From the NCBI GenBank assembly GCA_963575745.1, contig CAUYUJ010018460.1:511442-575441 (forward strand): 64,000 nt of DNA. Reading direction: 5' to 3'. The notes under the pieces were generated by a model that worked only from the letters and a program-made list of their open reading frames with translations, did no database searches and was not told the origin of the DNA. Both the position numbers and the translations under genes were made by a program. The DNA comes from Prorocentrum cordatum (Eukaryota > Sar > Dinophyceae > Prorocentrales > Prorocentraceae). This document shows, one piece after another, positions 37,740 to 48,490 of the stretch. How positions within the stretch are numbered: the stretch's first letter is position 1; the number at the start of each line of letters is the position of its first letter.

Positions 37740-38938
37740 ATGGCCGCCGCGGATCGCGGTGGAGGGACCGCCCCTGCTGACGGAGGAGCTGCCGCCAATG
37801 CTGGCGGCACCAGGCCGCGACGCGCACGCCCTGAAGGCGGACGAGGCTCGCCAGCAAGGTTCGCAAGCCAAAACACAGTCTGCAAGCAGTGCCGATAACG
37901 ATGGACATGGAAGGGAAAGTCCGAGTGCTTCTCTTGTGGCAAGCAGCTGGCTCCATCACCTGCCGAACACCGCCAGCCCACAGGGGCTTGGGCAGGAGCC
38001 AGCAAGCCACCGCCGTGGAAGGAGCCGCCAGTGGCCGCCGCCCCTACAAGGGACGCCATCCTCGCCGCGCTCAGCACGCTCCTCAGCGACACCAAGCACG
38101 CCGAACTCGTCGGCAACCTCAAGGACACCCTCCAGCAGCCCGACAAGTTTCCGCCTGCCCGCACAGCCGAGCAGGTGCTCCAGTCGGCGCTGTCAGTCCT
38201 CACCGACAGGGAGAAGAAACTCCAGCAAACGGTCGACGACGTCGAGACCGCCAAGCAGTGGCACGACGACGCCGTGGACAAACAAGGGCAAGCCGCCCTT
38301 GACCTCGTCCAGGCACGGAACGCATGCGCCAAGGCACAAGCTGACCACAGTGCCAAACTCGCTGGAGCAGTACGCGGAGCACCACCTGTGGGGCCTCAGG
38401 AAGCCTTCAAGGTTGACAACTCAATGTGGGACGATCCATTTACGAGGATGGCACCCGCAACCATATAGAACAGTGGAATCAAGGGCTCGACCAGCGCCTC
38501 GCCGAGCTGAACAATGGCCAAGAAAAAATTCGAGAGCTCCTACGCCAAGCCAAGGAGTCCACCACCAACCCGGCGAAGCGCAAGAAGCCGAATGGGGAAG
38601 CACCTGCTGCTCAGCAACCTGCTCCTGAGCCTGGGCACCCTTCCGCACCACCAGCTGAACAGCTGCCAGCCGCCGCACCTGGAGGACAGGCACAACCTGG
38701 CACGCCAGGAGGTTGTGCCGCCCCACCTGCTGAGCCACGTCAGCCTGGTGGCGCCCCTGGGCCCGCCGCAGCCGCCCCTGCCGCCGACGAGCCCTCCGAG
38801 GAGGACCGCAAGGCCGCCGCCGAGCTCATCGCCACCACCGCCAGGGCCAGGGAGCTGGCCTTCGCAGCGAAGGGCATTGGCAAGGGCGCCACCACGGTGC
38901 CAGCGGCAGCGGTAGGAGCCCCACCGTCGCTGGGGTAG
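37740..38938 (+). pseudogene. Retrotransposon ORF1 (zinc ribbon plus coiled-coil), broken
   Basis: Starts at ATG 37740 (MAADRGGTAPADGG). A CxxC...CxxC zinc ribbon (CKQC at 37881-37892, CFSC at about 37920) is cut between its halves by an in-frame TAA at 37896-37898. The same frame then continues from RWTWKGKSECFSCGKQ to a helical, charged region (RDAILAALSTLLSDTKHAEL; DREKKLQQTVDDVETAK), likely a coiled coil. A frame change near 38420-38450 leads into IEQWNQGLDQRLAELNNGQ and a Pro/Ala-rich tail, ending TAG at 38936. ORF1 products of LINEs usually bind the element RNA; the role here is inferred from position. The ancestral ORF1 may have been fused to ORF2, whose frame is open upstream of its first likely start. 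Confidence 0.75.
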
Positions 38939-38940
38939 CC

Positions 38941-41900
38941 GCAAGCAGCCTGCTCGGCGTAAGGGGCCTGGGATCCGCGCCAGTGGCCCGCCCGCGGCAG
39001 GAGCGCCTGCCCCTAACTAAGCCCGAGCAGGCAGCGCAAATCCTGTTCGGCAACATCACGGAATGGGGCCCGCAGGCCGCGAACTTCTGTCGCAACGCAG
39101 GGTACAAGTACCACCTCATAGCGCTAGCGGAGACGCACGTCGACGCGAACGGCCTCACGGAGCAGATCGGCAAGCCCGCCATGGACGGCTGGAAGCTCTC
39201 GGCCACACCGGCGGTGGCTACCAACAAATCGGACAAGGGGGCCCACGGCGGCGAGTGGATCCTCACGCGCAGGGACGCGGCGGCGACTACGTTCGAGGGC
39301 TACAGCGACTACTATGTCAAGCGCCACAAGAGGCAACCGTTCGTGGGGTTCACGCCGACGGACCTCCACACCAAGAGCGGCAACATAGTCGTCGTGGCGG
39401 CGTGCCTTCGCCCTGGCCTACGGGACCAAGGCGCGAACAGGGACATCCTGGTCTCCATCTCCACCTTCGTGGACATGCTCACGGACCCGTGGATCATCCT
39501 GGCCGACTGGAACTACGAGCCGCATTGGTGGGACAACAAGCCGTGGCTCACGCGCTGGAACGGCACCATCCTGACCGACCCCAACTGCAAGGCGACGTGC
39601 GACAAGGGCTCGGGCTCCGTGTACGACTACGCGATCGTACGAGCGGACATCGCCACGCACATCGGGATCGAGGCCATCTACGACATCCCCTGGAAGACCC
39701 ACTGCGGCATCCAGATCACGGTGGGCACCGCCGAGCCGTGGCAGTACAAAGCTATAGAGGTTCCCAAAGCCCTCCCCGCACGAGCCAGACCCAAGAGGGT
39801 CGCGGACCCGAGCAGCAAAAGGTCCAAGGCTCGCGCGGAGGCGTTGCGAACCAGGAGGGAAAGGCTACCAGAGCACTTGCGCGACGAGTTCGACGCCCTC
39901 TACTTCAACCGCGAGACGGCCAAGGAGGACCCCACCCCCTTCGTCATCCCCCAGCAGTACTGGGACGCCGCCGCCGACGAGGTCAGCAACTTCCCGAAGT
40001 TCGATGGCGCAAAGGTCGGCACCAAGGAGGGCAGAGGACACATCTTCCACAACCATGCGCCGAACCTCGCGGAGAACACCAACTCGAAGTATGCGCAGTG
40101 GGTCGCGACCCTGGAGCTCGCCTTCCTGGAGACGCACGCGGTCCCCGTCGAGGACAGGGCCAAGTACCAGGGCAGGGCAGAGGGGTGCAGGACCACCAAG
40201 CAAACGATGAAGGCGTCGCCTGGCAGAGCGTACCTCAAGGACCCCGAGGCTACATGGTGGCAGCACCTCAGCACCCTCGTGGTGAGGTACACTGCGCTGG
40301 TCACCAACGGCAAGGACCCCAAAGCCCGCCAGCACATCCACAAGACAGTCATGAAGAAGCTGGACGACCGAGAGAACCCTGAGTTCTCCAAGGAGCTCTT
40401 CTACAGGAAGACCGACCCGCAGGAGATCGAAGAGTGGAAGACGCAGCTCGTTACCCTCGAGTACTGCGACGTGGCTGACCGGCACCGCGTCAGCGCCACC
40501 ACCACGGAGTGGACCCACAAAGTCATGGCGAGAGCTGCAGGCAGAGCGCGAAAACGGTATCTCGACTGGGCGAAACAGGCGTGGGAGGATTCACCAGGCA
40601 AGCTGCACCGCATGGTCACCGACCCCAAGGCGCCGCGCCTGGAGGACAAGCAGCCCCAGAGAACGGTGGGCGACCCGTCCACGCTCCTGAACCACTCTGC
40701 CGACACCTGGCGCTCCATCTGGGCGTCCGACAGCTACGCCGCCAAGCAGATCATCAGCGCATATGAGAAGGCCATGCGGCTCGCAAAGGAGGACCCCCTC
40801 CCGCTCACCGAGCCGCAGCACATACAGGCCATTGTGGGCACTGCCAACCCGAAGAAGGCGAGAGGAGTCGACAACATCGGCCCCGTCGACATCCAGAGGC
40901 TCTCCGAGAAAGGGAGCCAGGAGCTCGCCGAGATCTACAACCAGGTGCAGGCCAACGGGCTGTGGCCTCAGCAGCTCTGCGCCACCATTGGGGCCATGGC
41001 CCCCAAGCCCGCAGGTGGAGAGAGAATCTTGGGCATGCTCCCCACAATCCCCAAGACCTGGGCCAAGGTCCGCTCCAGTGCAACCGACGAGTGGCCCAGG
41101 GAGCTCGGGGAGTTCTGGGGCACCGCCATCAAAGGCTCCAGCGCCTTAAGGGCATCGCTAGTCAGGGCGCTCCTTGACGAGACGGCGGCGACCTTTGGCA
41201 TTGCCTTCGCGACCTTGCTGATGGACGTAGAGAAGTTTTACGACTCGGTCTGTTACGCGGCCCTCTTCGACGCCGCGATCGGGGTCAATTTCCTCCCGAT
41301 TGTCGTGGCGATGGAGGTGCAGCTCTACCTTTTGCCCAGGGACTTGCGGATGCACGGCTGGGTCAGCGACATCATAGACGCCGAGAGGTCCATAGTCGCG
41401 GGCAGCTGCAATGGCGGCAAGCTCGCCAAGGTCTACCTTGGGCCGATCCTGCAGAGGGCCCACATCAACCACACGCACGCTGGCCTGTGGACGTTCGTGG
41501 ACGACACGGTCGCGAGGACAGAGGGCCAAACCAAGCAGGTCATCGGAGATCGCATCGGGGTTGGCGCCAACCTATTCGAAGGTATGACGGGTGCGGGGCT
41601 CCGGGTCTCCCCCAAGACCACCGTCGTCGCCTCCAGCCAGATGATTGCCTACGCAGTGCACGACGGTCTCAAGGAGAAGGGCCACCACGTCAAGGTGGCC
41701 AACAGCGCGGTCGACCTTGGCATCGGCGTGGGAGGCGCCAAGAGACGGGTTGTCGCCAAGGCAATCAAGAGGGCCAGGACCGCGAGGAGGCGCACTCACC
41801 GTATCGTGGCCAAGGTCAGGAAGCACGCCTCCCTCGCCAAGATCGCGAAGGGCTTGTGGAACACGGGCTCCAGGCCGCAGGGACCTACGGCCACCAGATC

Positions 41901-43994
41901 ATGGGCCTCGCCCCAGCGGCCATCCTCGACCAGAGGCGCCAGGCCATCCAGGCCTCTGCGGGGAAGGTCCCTGGCCGCTGTCTCTCCACAGCCCTGGCCG
42001 TCGTCATGGGGAAGAAGGACCCCGCCATCGAGCTCGGGGGCCAGTCGATCGCCGAGTGGCTCAACTTCTGGACGCAGTACCCAGAACACCACATGCGGGT
42101 CACGCAGGCGTGGGAGCTGATCTACAACAAGTCGATCACGCGCGGCAACAAGAAGTGGAGGAAGGGACAAGAAAGCACGTTCAAGTGACGCCGGCCATCT
42201 CCGCCATCCAGGCCATCCTCCTGGACGCAGGCTGGACCTGCCCGGCGCCAACGGAGTGGTCGCGACCTCCGTGGGCAGGCGAGACCTACACCCAGGAGTG
42301 GCAGTTACCCCGCAGTGGACAAGCCGACTGGGAGGACAAGCGCAATGACGTGGACCCTGCAGAGTTCGTCCACGAGTTCTGCCTGTCCCTCGAGAGGGGC
42401 CTCTGGAGGGATGCTGCCAAACATCCACATGGAGAAGGACTGCAACGGGGGGGGCCAGACGACCGCATAGTTGCCAACGAGATGGAGAAGTTCACGAGGA
42501 AGGGCCAGCACGACCAGGCGGCCCTCAACCTCTGCGTGGTTGCGGGGGCGCAATGGCCCAGAAGCCGACTCGAGGCGGGGCGCAACGCTACTCCAATTTG
42601 TCCGAGGTGCGGTGGGGCCGACGAGACGCTCATGCACAGGGTCTGGCAGTGCCCCTGCAACCGCGACCAGGAGGACTACACGGATTCTGACGCCCTCATG
42701 CCCTCTGCCCTGGCTGGAGCAGAGGCTGCCCCCGCATACTGGCTCCGCGGCCTGCCTGCGCGCGACGACACGCACCCGCTCTTTGCATCTTTGGGAGGGG
42801 ACGGCGGGTGGAGCTGGGTTGGGCGGGATTGGGAGGACTGCGTCAGCAGCGACGGCACCCTCACCCTCTTCGGGGACGGCTCTGGAGGTCAGCGCAGTGA
42901 TGATCCACGACGCCGAAGAGTGGGGACCGCCTGTGCCGCCATGAAGTGCCTCTTCGGGGAGTGGGTCGGCCCCCTGGGGAGGCATCGTTTCGGGCCTCGA
43001 GGGCCCCTTTCAGATTGTGCCTCGTGCTGAGCTGCTGGCTTTCGCGCTTGCCCTTGAGCACTGGGAGGGTGACCTCTGCTTTATCACAGACCACCTCCCG
43101 TTATATGACGGATGGCGGTCGAATCGGCACTTGCGCCCCCGCGATGGCGCTAATCAGGATTTGTGGGCACGTATTGCAAAAGCAATTCGCGTACGTGGCA
43201 GTAGGCAGCTCTCGGTGATCTGGGCGCCCTCACACAGCGAGGAGTCACCTGGCCTCGCCTCTGACCCAGTGCGTTACTTTCACACCATCGGTAATGCGAC
43301 GGCCGATGCATGGGCAGGGGTGGCGGCCCAACAGTCCTACGAGGCAGCGCTCGTTGGACAGGCCCCTCCCACAGACCTGCGCGATGCCCAGTGCACCCTC
43401 ATCCGCAGGAGGGCGCGCCGAGCCCTAGCTGACACGCTGGCAGTCGACCCCTGGGTGGCGGAGCGACCCTCGCAGGCCAAAGGCCCGCGTCTCACCAAGC
43501 TGCAGCTAGCCATGCGATCGAGCCAGCACGCCTTTGAGCTCAGGGCGGGCAAGTATCTCTGCTCTCGGTCCGGGCTCACCACTGACAAGTGTAAAGTGCG
43601 CCAGGCCTGTGCCACGCCGCGCACCCATCAGCCGCCCCTCCCGTCCGCCAGCGACCAGATAGTGCCAGTGCAGGGCATCGTCGCCATCGCTGGCCGCGAG
43701 CTGCACGCCAGCCATAAGCTTCATTTCGTGCAGAAGTACCGCCAATACTTCTGCCGCGGGTGCGGTAAGACGGCCACTGAGGACCCGCGCCACCTCGCCG
43801 CGCCCTGCGCAGGCATTACAAAGAAAGGGCGAGAGAACCTCGCCAAGATTGACAAGGGAGAATTCACTCGCGCCCACGCGGGGCGGGATGGCCTCACCAA
43901 ATTTCTGCGCGCAGCTACCCACGGCATGGCCGTGGAAGAAATCTCAGCTGCCGCCGCGCCTGCCGCTGCATGCGCCCCTCTTGGCCAGGGCTAG
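38941..43994 (+). pseudogene. Retrotransposon ORF2: endonuclease / reverse transcriptase / RNase H, frameshifted
   Basis: Would nick target DNA and copy the element RNA there. Counting from the valine codon at 38983: apurinic-type endonuclease, about residues 20-250 (N24, ALAETHV with E50, ILADWNYEP with D175/N177, YDYAIVRAD, THC with H240). Reverse transcriptase from KKARGVDNIGP (~40855): motif A LLMDVEKFYDSV (D748 at 41224), motif B-like VAGSCNGGKLAK, motif C FVDD (41494-41505). The frame shifts near 41870, 42170 and 42975. Then zinc knuckle CPRCGGADETLMHRVWQC (42599 on), RNase H with FGDGSGG (42875), RAELLAF (43029), ITDH (43089) and GNATADAW (43305), all four acidic residues kept. Last, a Cys ribbon HASHKLHFVQKYRQYFCRGC (about 43708-43765). 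Stop TAG at 43992-43994. No ATG opens the frame; the real start or ORF1 fusion point is unclear. Confidence 0.9.
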
Positions 43995-44124
43995 AATGCT
44001 TTTGGCATCGCCCGAACTTCGCACCTGGGTGCGCTCGGTCTTTTCCTCTGTTCCTCCTTCCCCTGAACTTCTCCCCCCGCGCCGGGCCTCCTGGGCCACC
44101 CGCGGCGGCGCGAAGGTTTTGCCT

Positions 44125-44738
44125 TACGTCGGGTCTGTCCCTCTACAGGAGAACTATTCCAAACTTGGTTCAAAAATAGTATGGGGACGACTGTTGGACG
44201 ATTTGTTCTAATCTTGTTTTTTGGAGCATGTTTTGTCATTGTATAGTTGTTTACGAACAACAGGAGAACTATTGCAACCTAGTTTCGAAAAAATAGTCTG
44301 GGGAAGATGTTGTTCTATGTTTGAGATTTGTGGAGCATGTTTTGTACACTTTTCATTGTAGTGTCGGATCAGAACATTCATACAGTCAGGCGGTTTACCG
44401 GCGTCACGTGAACAGGTCGGCCAAGTAGTCGTCGAACTCGTCCTCGCGCGCGCGGGCGTCGGGGTCTGGGCCGCGCCAGGCCAGCGCCTCCAGCTGCCGC
44501 CTCTCCTCCTCGCTCGGCCCCTCGGGCGCCGCCGCCCCTCCCTCGCCGCCCTCGCCGCGGCCCGCGGCCCCACCGCCCGCGCCCTCCACGGCGCCCTCCT
44601 CGCCGCTGCCGGCCTCGCCGCTGCCGGGCGGGCCCTCCTTCTTGTGGGAGCGCTTCCTCTGCGGTCTCTTGTGGAGCATGTTTTGTACACTTTTCATTGT
44701 AGTGTCGGATCTATGTTTGTAGGGGGACGTGCCCGTTT
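44125..44738 (-). mobile_element. TIR-A element, copy 15, enclosing an exon-like segment
   Basis: Reverse orientation. TA|CGTCGGGTCTGTCCCTCTAC at the left, AGGGGGACGTGCCCG at the right. The right-arm sequence AGGAGAACTATT...CAAAAATAGTATGGGGACGA is duplicated within the element (44149 and 44270). A 42-bp repeat starting TGTGGAGCATGTTTTGTACA lies at 44329-44370 and again at 44671-44713. Between those repeats sits a 300-bp, very GC-rich segment unlike the rest of the element. Confidence 0.65.
44404..44697 (-). CDS. 97-codon ORF inside TIR-A, possible captured exon
   Basis: ATG 44697 lies in the 42-bp repeat; the frame runs through KRPQRKRSHKKEGPPG, a Gly/Ala/Glu-rich middle and SEEERRQLEALAWRGPDPDA to a strongly acidic C-terminus EDEFDDYLADLFT and TGA (44404-44406). 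The basic start and acidic end look like the last exon of a host nuclear protein. I recognise no family. Alternatives: a terminal exon flanked by two introner copies, or sequence captured by the element. Confidence 0.35.
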   Translation of the reverse strand: MKSVQNMLHKRPQRKRSHKKEGPPGSGEAGSGEEGAVEGAGGGAAGRGEGGEGGAAAPEGPSEEERRQLEALAWRGPDPDARAREDEFDDYLADLFT

Positions 44739-44954
44739 TTCAGTTTAGCCGCGTTTCGCGCGTCGCAGCCTTGACCCGAGCGGCTCCCCTCCGCCGCGGG
44801 CGCGGCGCGAGGGCGCGAGCGGCGCGGAGGTGCCTGCGCGTGGGGGGCGCGCCGCGGGGCGCGAGGCGCGCAGGTTCAGCGATCTGCAGTCGAGACGCCG
44901 AGACTGAAGGGCCCGTGTGGGCTGGGAGGTGTTCGGTTTTTCGGGGCGTGTTTG
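44739..44954. other. GC-rich unique sequence
   Basis: Many GCGCGGC words. No gene or element supported. Confidence 0.35.
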
Positions 44955-45160
44955 AGAACCTCCTCCTCCTTCCTCCTCCTTCCTCCTCCTCCTTCCTCCT
45001 CCCTCCTCCTCCTCCTCCTCCTCCTCCTCCTCCTCCTCCTCCTTCCTCCTGCTTCTCCTCCTCCTCCTCCCTCCTCCTTCCTCCTCCTCCTCTTCTTCCT
45101 CCTCCTTCCTCCTCCCTCCTCCTCCTCCTCCTCCTCCTCCTCCTTTCCCTCCTCCTCCTC
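44955..45160 (-). repeat. (CTC)n tract
   Basis: CCTCCTCC triplets with CTT breaks. Opposite polarity to the GAG tract that starts 260 bp later. Confidence 0.95.
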
Positions 45161-45417
45161 AGCGCCATCGGTTGTTCGGGCCGTGCCTGGATCCATGTCG
45201 TGGGACCTGGCGGTGGCCCCGGCCCGCCGTGGCCGAAACGGCTCCTTTGCCCCTGCTCCTGCGCTCCTGCTGGCAGCACGATGCCTGTTTAGGTCGGAGA
45301 TCTCCGAGCTGTCCTGGTCCGATGTCGTCCCGGCCCTGGCTTCGTCGTGTCTCGGGGGGAGCCGCGGGGGCGCGCGGCGGAGGACGCTGCCAGCATCGCC
45401 GTCGTAGGCGTCGGGGG

Positions 45418-46298
45418 GTGAGGAGGAGGAGGAGGAGGAGGAGGAGGAGGAGGAGGAGGAGGAGGAGGAGGAGGAGGAGGAGGAGGAGGAGGAGGAGGAG
45501 GAGGAGAAAGATGAGGTGAAGGAGGAGGAGGAGGAGGAGGAGGAGGAGGAGGAGAAGGAGGAGGAGGAGTAGTAGGAGGAGGCGGCGGAGGAAGAGGAGG
45601 AAAAGGAGGATAGGGAGGAGGAGGAGGAGGAGGAGGAGGAGAGGAGCAGGAGACATCGATCAGAGAAGGAGCAGAGGCGCAGAGAGAGAGGAGGCACCGG
45701 AGGAGCAGGAACGCCACGTCGAATAGGAGGAGAAAAAAGTGAGGAGGAGCACGAGGAGGACAGGAGGAGAAGAAGAGGAGGAGGAGAGCAGGGGGCGAGG
45801 GGCGAGGGGAGGAGGGAGGGGGAAGGAGAGGGGGGAGGGTGGGGGGGGGCGGGGGGAGGGGAGAGGGGGGAGATGGGGGAGGAGGAGGAGAGGCGCGGAA
45901 GAGGGGGGGAGAGGGGGGAGGGGAGGGCGGAGGGGGGCCGGGGGGGGCCGGGGGGGGACGGGGGCGGAAGGGGGAGGGGGAGGACGGGGGGGAGGGGGGA
46001 GAAGGGGGAGGGCGGAGGGGGGGGAGGGGGGGAGGGCTGGAATGGAGGGAGGAGGGAAGGGAGGGAGGGAAGGGGGGTGAGGGGGAGGAAAGGAGGGAGA
46101 GGGGTAGCGGTGGGAGGGGGAGGGAGGCGAGGAGGGGGAGGAAGGGCGGGAGGGAGGGAGGGAGGAGGAGTTGGAGGAGGAGGAGGAGGAGGAGGAGTTG
46201 GAGGAGGAGGAGGAGGAGGAGGAGGAGGGAGGAGGAGGAGGAGGAGGAAAAGGAGCAGGAGGATGAGGAGGAGGAGGAGGAGGAGGAGGTGGAGTGGA
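45418..46298 (+). repeat. (GAG)n and GGGGAGG tract, ~880 bp
   Basis: Pure GGA triplets at 45420-45505, interrupted triplets to 45650, a mixed section, then G-rich GGGGAGGGGGG (45780-46140) and GGA again to 46298. The longest purine tract here apart from the (GA)n at 60.7 kb. Frames up to 500 codons are artefacts. Confidence 0.95.
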
Positions 46299-46378
46299 AG
46301 GAATCTGTTGTCCCGGTCCGATGTTGTCCGATGCCCTGGCCTCGTCCCGGGCGGCGCCGACACTGTGTGCGCCCCCAG

Positions 46379-46477
46379 GCGTGGAGCCCTTCGACCGCGT
46401 GGTGTTCAACTTCCCGCTGCTCCCCGAGCGGCGCGCCTGCGAGGCCGCGGCCTTCTTGCTTCAGGAGCGGAGCAAGG
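46379..46477 (+). CDS. Exon of a Bmt5-like (DUF2431) rRNA methyltransferase
   Basis: Acceptor TGTGCGCCCCCAG (to 46378), then a frame reading VEPFDRVVFNFPLLPERRAC and on to AAAFLLQERSK, then donor G|GTACAGG at 46478. In the DUF2431/Bmt5 family, whose yeast member methylates a uridine of 25S rRNA using S-adenosylmethionine, FDR(I/V)(I/V)FNFP is the signature just before the NR.L...F helix found in the exon at 54255. Intron phase 1 at this donor does not fit the phase 0 start of that exon, so a short exon probably lies between them, or one boundary is misplaced. The methyl-donor-binding exons should lie upstream; I could not find them. Confidence 0.55.
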
Positions 46478-46489
46478 GTACAGGCGCAA

Positions 46490-46565
46490 GGTACATGCGG
46501 AAACACATGTGGAGTTGAGGGGAAGACGAACATATGGGGAATATGGAACATCCTGGAACGTGTAT
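46490..46565. repeat. TIR-L fragment
   Basis: GAAACACATGTGGAGTTGAG, GACGAACATATGGGGAATAT: matches the middle of TIR-L only. Confidence 0.4.
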
Positions 46566-46624
46566 CGGATGGCATTCGACCCACCCCGCCACCGAGCTTG
46601 GGTTGTGGGTCTGAAGCCGACTTG

Positions 46625-46810
46625 GTGTTCGCTGGGACCTCGTGGGAGGCCTCTCGGGAGCCTCCTGGAGGCAGTCTGGGGGCCTCGTGGGGGCCGTTTT
46701 GGGGTCTCTTGGGGGCTCTTGGGTCTCATGGGGCCTATTGGGGGCCTCTTGGGAGCCTCTTGGGGCCTTCTGGGCGCCTCTTGGGGCCCACTGGGGGTGT
46801 CTTGGGGCGG
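46625..46810 (+). repeat. GCCTCTTGGGGGC minisatellite, site 3
   Basis: About 14 imperfect copies of GGGGCCTCTTGGG with TCCTGG and TCATGG variants, the complement strand of the blocks at 28.6 and 34.1 kb. Confidence 0.8.
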
Positions 46811-47119
46811 AAGGCTCGGATTTGCGGCCCATGTTCCTTCCCTTGGACCCCTTTGGGAAGGTGAATATATCTATGTGTGCCTCCCCGGGCGCCTTTACTT
46901 CTGTTGGCATTCTCGCTCTCGCGGGGGGAGGTGCAACGCCACAGACCGCCACGGGAGGCCACCTCTGGCGAGGAGGTCCCAGCTGCCTCCCCTGCGAGTA
47001 AGCAGCCGAGACCACTGGCGAGAGGTCGAGGCGACACGCGCGCCTGCACAGACACCAAGGACCTCCTCCTCCTCCTGCCCCTCCACCTCCTCCTCCCCAT
47101 TCTCGTCCTCCAGGCGGGA

Positions 47120-48271
47120 GCCTCCCACACGCCGTGCTTCTGGCTACGTGGGCTCCCGCCGACCTCGTGGACTACGCCACCACCGTGCGAGACGCCCTAC
47201 ACGGAGGAGAATTTCGGAGAGTTGGACAGGGCCTCGATTGAGGCCCCGCTCGGACTGCCCCTCATCACCTGCGGGGACGGCAGCGGTGGCGAGGAGTCCG
47301 ACGACCCTCGATACCGCAGATGTGGTTGGGGATGGGTCGCACTCGACGTGTCCGACCCCAGCCAGCCTAGGGTGAGGGGAGGAGCTTTCGCACCGCTCGC
47401 AGGCCATCGCCAGACAAACAATCGTGCCGAATTCTCAGCATTCATCTCAGCACTGTTGAACACCCGTGGCAGATTATAGTATTGGACATATTCAGAGGTC
47501 CGATTCAATGGCTGGATGAAAGGTAGACACACACGCCCAGCCAGTTGGAGCACGATGGGTGATTAGTGGATTGAAATTGGCGCAGCATTAATAGACAGAG
47601 GAGACCCTCGTGTTGAGGTCTTTTGGATGAACAGCCACCTCAGCCTCGAGGAAAGTTTGCAGAAAGGAGTTCCGTTCTATGCTTGGTGTGGTAACGAGGC
47701 TGCAGGTGAGCTTGCAGTCGAAGGCGCCCAGCAGCACCAGATCCCACCTGCTCGCCTCTCCTGTTATTAGTGGGCTGCCGCCGTCTCCGCCTTAGTCCGC
47801 AATAAGTTAATTCATGCTACTTTAAACGCGTTTGCGCATGAAAACAAAGTGCCCTCGGACAGGATTGTTCAGAGGATTGTGAAACGTTCTAAGCCTGACG
47901 CTCTCAGAGCCGCCCAGCTGAAGTCGTCTCACACCCCCTGTAACATGCAGGCCCGTTGGGGCTGTCTCGATTGTCGTAGTTCGGTCAGTAAATTAGCATG
48001 TAAGCAAGTCATGAGCGAATGGATTTCCCGAGAGTGCCCTGGCCCACCTACCAACCAGCCGCGCCACACCCAGCTCGCCCTGGGGACCAGGAGCGGCCAC
48101 GCATCCCATGAGCTCGCTTTCTACGAGCCAGACTGGAATTGTATCAAGTGTGGTAGTCGGGCTTTGGATGGGAGGGGTCACCTAAGAGGTCTCTCGGAAG
48201 TATGCTCACCTCCTACTAAAATGGGGAGTTGGGTTATGTCTCGCGCGTTTCAAGGGAGGCCACTCAAGTGA
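47120..48271 (+). pseudogene. 5'-truncated LINE: RNase H and Cys ribbon, with three in-frame TAG codons
   Basis: Only the end of a second element remains. CFWLRGLPP (about 47139) matches YWLRGLPA just before RNase H in the element at 38.9 kb. Then CGDGSGG (D at 47276), NNRAEFSAF (E at 47429), YWTYSEV, where tyrosine (47489) replaces the expected third aspartate, and GNEAAGELA (about 47696), where glycine replaces the fourth. One frame runs to TGA 48269 without frameshift but is cut by TAG at 47477, 47564 and 47768. The C-terminus carries CLDC and HASHELAFYEPDWNCIKCG, the same module as in the first element. Catalytically dead. 5' truncation is typical of LINE insertion. It lies between the two methyltransferase-like exons. 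Confidence 0.8.
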
Positions 48272-48334
48272 AGTCCTCCTGACAGCCCAGCCATCCAGAC
48301 ATCGTCTGATTGGGAAAGTCCTGTGGAAATTCCT

Positions 48335-48490
48335 CCGCCTCTTCCCCCTCCCCCTCTTCCCCCTCCCCCTCCTCGTCCTCCTCCTCCTTCTCCTCCCCCT
48401 CCTCCTCCACCTCCTCCACCCCCGCCTCCTCCTCCTCCTCCTCCTCCTCCTCCTCCTCCTCCTCCTCCTCCTCCTCCTCCTCCTCGTCCT
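48335..48490 (-). repeat. (CTC)n/CCCCTC tract
   Basis: CCCCCTCTTCC then CCTCCTCC triplets to 48485. Confidence 0.95.

Larger units (their letters stand above)
37563..44116 (+). mobile_element. LINE-type non-LTR retrotransposon, spliced-leader-tagged, inactive
   Basis: 5' end set by the spliced-leader relic; 3' end uncertain, before TIR-A copy 15 at 44125. Parts in order: 5' leader (37585-37739), ORF1 (37740-38938), ORF2 with endonuclease, reverse transcriptase, zinc knuckle, RNase H and Cys ribbon (38941-43994), short 3' region without a poly(A) run. No long terminal repeats. The insertion looks full length but carries a nonsense codon and at least four frame breaks, so it cannot move by itself. 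Confidence 0.85.

Noticed and set aside
38983-42120. Treating the 1045-codon frame as a complete protein
   Set aside because: It opens with GTG, is open further upstream, and its last ~80 codons are out of frame after a shift near 41870; RNase H lies in other frames.
37740-43994. LTR retrotransposon or retrovirus
   Set aside because: No long terminal repeats, protease, integrase or primer-binding site; the endonuclease-first order is LINE-type.
44876-47375. Frames of 430-500 codons over 45-47 kb on both strands
   Set aside because: Poly-Gly/Arg/Glu or poly-Pro/Ser from GAG and GGGGAGG repeats; opposite strands are open over the same bases.
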